Origin: Actinomycetota bacterium
GTDB taxonomy: Bacteria; Actinomycetota; Acidimicrobiia; IMCC26256; PALSA-610
NCBI GenBank assembly: GCA_005779345.1
Contig: SXJQ01000338.1
Span: 1 to 8,812, forward strand
Length of the DNA stretch: 8,812 nt
Reading direction: 5' to 3'
A model generated the notes under the pieces. It made no database searches. It was given only the letters and a program-made list of their open reading frames with translations, and was not told the origin of the DNA. Of the stretch, positions 4,921 through 8,812 are shown in pieces. Position 1 is the first letter of the stretch, and each line of letters begins with the position of its first letter. The position numbers and the translations under genes were made by a program.

Positions 4921-6357
4921 ATCGCCGCGCTCGACTCGCTCGTCGCAGATCTGCAACGCGCCCTCGGCGGCGACCGCGCTCGACGCGAGCCGCTCGAACT
5001 CGCGCTCTACTCGCGCGACGCCGGACTCGCCGAGGGTCGCGCCGGTGCGGTGTGCTTCCCCCGCGACGCGCGCGAGGTGCAGGCCGCGGTGCGAGCGGCA
5101 CAACACCACGGCGTGCCGTTCGTGGCGCGGGGGAGCGGCACCGGACTCGCGGGCGGCGCCACACCCCTCGACGATGCACTCGTCATCGTGATGTCCCAGA
5201 TGGATCGGATCCTCGAGATCGACCCGCGCTCGCGCACCGCGTGGGTCGAACCCGGCGTCTTGAACCTCGACCTGTCGCGCGCCGCGGCGCCCCATGGGCT
5301 CCACTACGCGCCCGATCCGTCGAGCCAACAGGCGTGCTCCATCGGCGGCAACGTCGGGACGAACGCCGGCGGCCCGCACTGCCTGGCCTCGGGCACCACG
5401 ACGGCCCACGTACTCGCGGTCGACGCGGTTCTCGCCGATGGCACCGCGACCCGGATCGGCGGTGCCCGACCCGACGAGCCCGGGTACGACCTGCGCGGCG
5501 TGTACGTCGGCTCAGAGGGCACGCTCGGCGTCACGACCGGCGTGCTCGTCCGCTTGCTCCCCGACCCACCGGCGGTTCGTACGCTGCTGCTCGACTTCAC
5601 CTCGATCGACGACGCGGCAACGACCGTGTCGGGGATCATCGCCGAGGGGATCCTGCCCGCGGCCCTCGAGATGATGGACGCGCAGATCACGCGTGCGGTC
5701 GAGGACTTCGTCGGCGCGGGGTATCCGCGCGATGCCGAGGCGGTACTGCTCGTCGAGCTCGACGGCCTCCCCGATGGTGTCACCGCGCAGGCCCTCGCGA
5801 TCGACGAGATCGGTCGTACCCACGGAGCGCGCACGGTGCGGGTCGCCCGCGACGAGGCCGAACGCGAGCTGCTGTGGAAGGGACGCAAGTCGGCGTTCGG
5901 TGCGATCGCGCGGATCGCGCCCGACTACTACCTGCACGATGCCGTCGTACCGCGCACCCAACTCGTCGGCGTGTTGCGGCGCATCTACGAGATCGCCGCC
6001 GAGCAACGCCTCACGATGATGAACGTCTTCCACGCGGGCGACGGCAACCTGCACCCGCTCATCGTGTTCGACCGGCGCGAACCGGGAACGTGGGAACGCG
6101 TGCACCACGCGGGCACCGAGATCCTCGAGGCGTGCATCGCCGCCGGCGGGGTGCTGAGCGGCGAGCACGGCATCGGGGTCGAAAAGCGCGACCTGATGGG
6201 TCGGCTCTTCTCGCCGATCGACCTCGACGCGCAGGCGCGGTTGGTCGAAGCGTTCGATCCGTCGGGGCTCGCGAACCCGCGCAAGGTGCTCCCCGCGGGG
6301 AGCCGCTGCGGTGAGCTTGCCGGGACCCGGCCCGTGCCGGAGGGCACATGGATCTGA
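4921..6357 (+). CDS. glcD: Glycolate oxidase FAD subunit GlcD
   Basis: GlcD is the catalytic FAD-linked oxidase subunit that oxidises glycolate (or a related 2-hydroxy acid such as D-lactate) to the 2-oxo acid, working with GlcE and GlcF. Numbering from 4921 gives 478 residues, near the 499 of E. coli GlcD. The FAD-binding loop is ARGSGTGLAGG (from residue 69). APDPSSQQACSIGGNVGTNAGG lies at 130-151, YVGSEGTLGVTT follows, and the C-terminal cap has NVFHAGDGNLHPL (His371) and LSGEHGIG (His416). The start is problematic. An in-frame TAG at 4909 closes the frame, and no ATG, GTG or TTG occurs in frame before GTG 5050. Yet LALYSRDAGLAEGRAGAVCFPRD upstream of 5050 is clearly homologous coding. ATC 4921, six bases after a TANNNT box, or CTG 4951 are the candidates. 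A GTG 5050 start would give a clipped 435-residue protein. The last residues (VPEGTWI) are encoded by the first unit of the tandem repeat. Confidence 0.93.
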   Translation: MAALDSLVADLQRALGGDRARREPLELALYSRDAGLAEGRAGAVCFPRDAREVQAAVRAAQHHGVPFVARGSGTGLAGGATPLDDALVIVMSQMDRILEIDPRSRTAWVEPGVLNLDLSRAAAPHGLHYAPDPSSQQACSIGGNVGTNAGGPHCLASGTTTAHVLAVDAVLADGTATRIGGARPDEPGYDLRGVYVGSEGTLGVTTGVLVRLLPDPPAVRTLLLDFTSIDDAATTVSGIIAEGILPAALEMMDAQITRAVEDFVGAGYPRDAEAVLLVELDGLPDGVTAQALAIDEIGRTHGARTVRVARDEAERELLWKGRKSAFGAIARIAPDYYLHDAVVPRTQLVGVLRRIYEIAAEQRLTMMNVFHAGDGNLHPLIVFDRREPGTWERVHHAGTEILEACIAAGGVLSGEHGIGVEKRDLMGRLFSPIDLDAQARLVEAFDPSGLANPRKVLPAGSRCGELAGTRPVPEGTWI

Positions 6358-6411
6358 CGGTGCCGGAGGGCACATGGATCTGACGGTGCCGGAGGGCACA
6401 TGGATCTGACT
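6334..6411 (+). repeat. Three tandem 26-bp units carrying stop, hairpin RBS and ATG
   Basis: Units run 6334-6359, 6360-6385 and 6386-6411. They are identical except for the last base of the third (T, not G). Each unit has the hairpin GTGCC-GGAG-GGCAC, with the Shine-Dalgarno GGAGG spanning its loop and 3' stem edge. ATGGATCTGA follows four bases after GGAGG. In unit 1 the TGA is the glcD stop; in unit 3 the ATG is the glcE start (6400). Because 26 is not a multiple of three, the ATGs at 6348, 6374 and 6400 lie in three different frames. The first two would each encode the same 11-residue peptide MDLTVPEGTWI, ending at 6383 and 6409. With one unit glcD and glcE would overlap by ten bases; here they are 42 bases apart and in the same frame. 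The near identity suggests recent slippage. Confidence 0.97.
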
Positions 6412-7455
6412 GCGACCGCAGCACCGATCGTCGACGCGGTCCGGGCGGCCGCGGCGGTCGAACCCGTCGGCGCGCGCACCCATGCCGAGGTCGGCAACCA
6501 GGTCCGCAGCGAACACGCGACGACAGCGGTCGGCGTCCCTGCGGGCATCGTCCGTCACGATGTTGCCGACCTCACGGTGACGGTGCTGGCCGGCACGCCC
6601 GTCGCGGTACTCGACGCGGCGCTCGCCGAACACCGCCAGCGGGTCCCGCTCCAGCCGCGCGATTCCACGGCGACGATCGGCGGTGTGCTCGCGACCGGCC
6701 TGTCGGGGCCGACGCGTCTCGGCGATGGCCCACTGCGCGACCACCTGCTCGAGGTGCGCTTCGTCACCGGCTACGGCGCGCTCGTACGAGGTGGCGGACC
6801 AACGGTCAAGAACGTCACCGGGTACGACCTCCCGCGGCTGCTCGTCGGGTCGATGGGCACGCTCGGTGTGCTCGTGCAGGTGACGTTGCGGTGCCGCCCG
6901 GAGCCAGGCGTCACCGAGTGGTGGTCGACCGCGAGCCCGCCCGGCGAACTGTTCGAGTGCCTGTTCCGGCCGGCGGCGATCCTGGCCGATTCGCGGCAGA
7001 CGCTCGTGTGCCTCGCCGGCGATGCGGCCGACGTCGCGGTCGGTCGCGCGGTGTTGCGCGATCGGATCGCTGTCGATGGCGCCTGCTTGCCCGACGGACC
7101 CCATCGCGGCCGGATCTCGGTCCCGCCGAACGAACTGGGCGCGCTCACCGCGGCGCTCGATCGGATCGACGGTGTCGATCGCGACGACGGCACCTGGCTC
7201 GCCGAATGGGGGGTCGGCACCGTGCACGTCGCGTACGCCGACGCCCAACAGCTCGCGGCCGCGCGCGGCATCGCCGAACGACACGGCGGCTGGCTGCTCC
7301 GCGAGGCGGGCGGCGAAGCCGACCCTTCGGGTGCTCCCTTCGACGGCTTCGGTGCCGCATGGTCCGGTTCGGGGACAGCGAACGGTGAACTCCACACCCG
7401 CATCAAGCGGGCCTTCGACCCCGACGGCAAGTTGGCGCCCGGGCGGTTCGGATGA
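6400..7455 (+). CDS. glcE: Glycolate oxidase FAD-binding subunit GlcE
   Basis: GlcE is the second FAD-domain subunit of glycolate oxidase; in E. coli GlcD, GlcE and GlcF are all needed for activity. At 351 residues it matches the usual length (E. coli 350). The FAD-binding segment DSTATIGGVLATGLSGPTRLGDG lies at 88-110. VRFVTGYGALVRGGG and VKNVTGYDLPRLLVGSMGTLGVL (136-158) follow, matching the GlcE phrase KNVAGYDLSRLMVGS. The C-terminus FDPDGKLAPGRFG is typical of the family. The N-terminal loop VGARTHAEVG is less glycine-rich than in GlcD, as usual for GlcE. The start ATG is in the third tandem unit with GGAGG four bases upstream. Two identical upstream start modules, out of frame with glcE, may compete for ribosomes. 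It overlaps glcF by ATGA (7452-7455). Confidence 0.93.
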   Translation: MDLTATAAPIVDAVRAAAAVEPVGARTHAEVGNQVRSEHATTAVGVPAGIVRHDVADLTVTVLAGTPVAVLDAALAEHRQRVPLQPRDSTATIGGVLATGLSGPTRLGDGPLRDHLLEVRFVTGYGALVRGGGPTVKNVTGYDLPRLLVGSMGTLGVLVQVTLRCRPEPGVTEWWSTASPPGELFECLFRPAAILADSRQTLVCLAGDAADVAVGRAVLRDRIAVDGACLPDGPHRGRISVPPNELGALTAALDRIDGVDRDDGTWLAEWGVGTVHVAYADAQQLAAARGIAERHGGWLLREAGGEADPSGAPFDGFGAAWSGSGTANGELHTRIKRAFDPDGKLAPGRFG

Positions 7456-8651
7456 ACGGGCTCCGAATGACGACGCGCGGCGCGCTCGGTCTCGACCCCG
7501 ATGAGCTCGTGGCCTGTGTGAGCTGCGGCCTCTGCCTGCCGCACTGTCCCACGTATCGCGTCACGGGCCTCGAGCTGGCCTCGCCGCGCGGGCGGATCGC
7601 GGCGATGCGCGTCGTCGACTCCGGTGCTGCCCCGCTCGATGCGGTGTTCGTGCGCGCGATGGACGAATGCGTCCAGTGCCGCGGCTGCGAGGCGGCGTGC
7701 CCGTCGGGGGTGCCGTTCGGGCACCTCATGGAATCGACGCGCGCGGCGATCGCTCCGCGGCGGCCGCGCTTGCGGCGATTCGTCGAGACGCTCGGGTATC
7801 GGGGTGTGCTCGCGCACCATCGCGTGCTCGTGGCGGTGTCGTGGCTCCTCCTCGTCGCCCAGCGCTTGCGGCTCGTACCGCGTCGGTACGCGGCGACCCT
7901 GCCGCGGCTCGACATGCGCCGACTCGCGTTGCGGCTGCGCGTGCCCGCCGGCGGGACTCCCGACGTGTGGCTCTTCACGGGCTGCGTCATGGACGCGTGG
8001 ATGCGCGAGACCCACATCGCCGCGGCCCGCGTCGTGCGGGCGACCGGTGCCCGCCCGGCGGTACCCGGCCGCGGCGGTGATTGCTGCGGGGCGCTTCACG
8101 TCCACGCCGGCCGCACCGACGACGCACGCCGGCTCGCGCGGCGCGTCATCGCCTCGATGCCGGGCGCGGCGCCGGTGCTCGTCGACAGCGCCGGGTGCGG
8201 CGCGGCGCTCCGCGATTACGGACATCTCCTCGGCACGCCCGAGGCCGCCGCGTTCGCGGCGCGAGTCGTCGACATCTCGAGTTGGCTCGCGCAGCAGCCG
8301 CCATTGCCGCTGCGCCCCGGCGGCGGTCGCGTCGTCGTGCAGGACCCGTGTCATCTCCGCCACGTGCAGCGCGACCACGCAGGAGTGCGCACGGTGCTCG
8401 GGCCCGCCTATGAACTCGTCGAGACCGACGACGACGCGCTCTGCTGCGGAGCGGGAGGCGCCTATGCGGCGCTCCAACCCGCACTCGCGAACGACGTGCG
8501 GGCTCGCAAGGTCGCGGCGCTCGCGCGAACCGGCGCGTCGGTCGTGTGTTCTGCGAACCCCGGCTGCACCATCCACCTGCGAGCCGCGGGCCTCGAGGTG
8601 CGCCATCCCGTCGAGTTGCTCGCCGACGCACTGGAGGAATCGCCCCGATGA
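7452..8651 (+). CDS. glcF: Glycolate oxidase iron-sulfur subunit GlcF
   Basis: GlcF carries electrons from the flavin subunits towards the quinone pool at the membrane. The protein has 399 residues (E. coli 407). Two 4Fe-4S ferredoxin motifs are complete: C22-x2-C25-x2-C28-x3-C32-P (CVSCGLCLPHCP) and C73-x2-C76-x2-C79-x3-C83-P (CVQCRGCEAACP). Two cysteine-rich CCG domains follow: Cys178, Cys211-Cys212-Gly, Cys249, then Cys300 (QDPCHL), Cys331-Cys332-Gly and Cys372 (NPGCTIH). A hydrophobic stretch near 124-137 may help membrane contact. The start ATG is inside the ATGA overlap with glcE; ATG 7467 is an alternative, but coupling favours 7452. The stop overlaps the next gene as ATGA (8648-8651). 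Substrate (glycolate or lactate) cannot be fixed from sequence alone, but a neighbouring GlcD and GlcE make glycolate most likely. Confidence 0.95.
   Translation: MNGLRMTTRGALGLDPDELVACVSCGLCLPHCPTYRVTGLELASPRGRIAAMRVVDSGAAPLDAVFVRAMDECVQCRGCEAACPSGVPFGHLMESTRAAIAPRRPRLRRFVETLGYRGVLAHHRVLVAVSWLLLVAQRLRLVPRRYAATLPRLDMRRLALRLRVPAGGTPDVWLFTGCVMDAWMRETHIAAARVVRATGARPAVPGRGGDCCGALHVHAGRTDDARRLARRVIASMPGAAPVLVDSAGCGAALRDYGHLLGTPEAAAFAARVVDISSWLAQQPPLPLRPGGGRVVVQDPCHLRHVQRDHAGVRTVLGPAYELVETDDDALCCGAGGAYAALQPALANDVRARKVAALARTGASVVCSANPGCTIHLRAAGLEVRHPVELLADALEESPR
8633..8638 (+). promoter_or_regulatory. Strong Shine-Dalgarno inside the end of glcF
   Basis: GGAGGA lies nine bases before the ATG at 8648 and within the last glcF codons. 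It is one of the clearest ribosome-binding sites in the window, and it supports a real gene after glcF that is translated from its own site as well as by ATGA coupling. Confidence 0.7.
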
Positions 8652-8812
8652 CCGGTCCCTACGACGACATTGTCGCCAAACTCGAAACGATCGAAGAGGA
8701 GTTGCGCGACCGCGCGTACGAGCGCCTCACCGACGCAGCGGCCCGACCCGATACCGACGCCGCGCGCGCGGCCCAAGCCGAGGAGAAGCGACTGCTCCAG
8801 GCACGCCGCGCC
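8648..8812 (+). CDS. Small charged helical protein, 3' partial
   Basis: I do not recognise a named family. The 55 visible residues begin MTGPYDDIVAKLETIEEEL and are rich in Glu, Asp, Arg and Ala, with a heptad-like hydrophobic spacing near residues 8-30. This suggests a helix or short coiled coil; no cysteines, signal or membrane segment appear. The frame runs open to the window end, so the full length is unknown. The ATG overlaps the glcF stop (ATGA) and has GGAGGA nine bases upstream, so this is surely the fourth gene of the glc operon. The tight coupling suggests a job tied to the oxidase, for example assembly or regulation, but nothing in the sequence shows it. Confidence 0.75.
   Translation, partial: MTGPYDDIVAKLETIEEELRDRAYERLTDAAARPDTDAARAAQAEEKRLLQARRA

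Noticed and set aside
4883..5179. N-terminal extension of the cysteine-rich protein by about 99 residues
   Set aside because: The extension is arginine-rich antisense of glcD coding DNA; the GTG at 4882 with a TANNNT box seven bases upstream is a better start.
6334..6411. CRISPR-like or transposon-end reading of the 26-bp repeats
   Set aside because: The units are directly adjacent with no spacers, no cas genes, no target-site duplication and no transposase; simple tandem duplication explains them.
5512..8606. Very long minus-strand open frames (over 600 codons) opposite glcDEF
   Set aside because: They mirror the third-position GC of the real plus-strand genes, are rich in Arg/Asp/His, show no known motif, and the plus strand holds unmistakable GlcD/E/F motifs.

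Overview
The window is GC-rich (visibly about 70%), with long overlapping reading frames on both strands, frequent GTG starts, ATGA start/stop overlaps and TANNNT -10 hexamers placed right at start codons. This fits Actinomycetota. A protoheme IX farnesyltransferase, an ABC-2 exporter and a lone GroES-like protein close together make Acidimicrobiia plausible, but the class is an inference. No rRNA, tRNA, CRISPR array, insertion sequence or phage gene is visible, and no gap between genes exceeds about 140 bases.

Left part (1-3093). An ABC exporter ATPase, cut at its 5' end by the window edge, overlaps its membrane permease by four bases (ATGA). These converge on a minus-strand pair: a Tat-like lipoprotein cupredoxin with an intact type I copper site, then ctaB, the heme O synthase. 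The pair suggests a link to the aerobic respiratory chain (heme and copper side of cytochrome oxidase).

Middle part (3094-4920). A lone, short GroES-like protein (plus strand) is followed on the minus strand by a left-handed beta-helix protein of the gamma-carbonic-anhydrase type that has lost all three zinc histidines. Next, also on the minus strand, is a nine-cysteine protein of unknown function. The cysteine-rich gene and the following glcD are divergent. Only 38 bases separate their proposed starts, and each has a TANNNT box 6-7 bases from the start, which suggests paired leaderless transcripts.

Right part (4921-8812). This is a glycolate oxidase operon, glcD-glcE-glcF, followed by a small acidic helical protein cut by the window end. 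GlcD and GlcE are FAD-binding subunits and GlcF is the 4Fe-4S/CCG subunit that passes electrons towards the membrane pool; together they oxidise glycolate (or a related 2-hydroxy acid) to the 2-oxo acid.

The most striking item is at the glcD/glcE junction. A 26-bp unit carrying the glcD stop, a ribosome-binding site inside a small hairpin and an ATG is repeated three times in tandem. This makes three start modules in three frames, two of which would encode identical 11-residue peptides. The second oddity is that glcD has no ATG, GTG or TTG near its conserved N-terminus. The third is the zinc-less gamma-CA-like protein.
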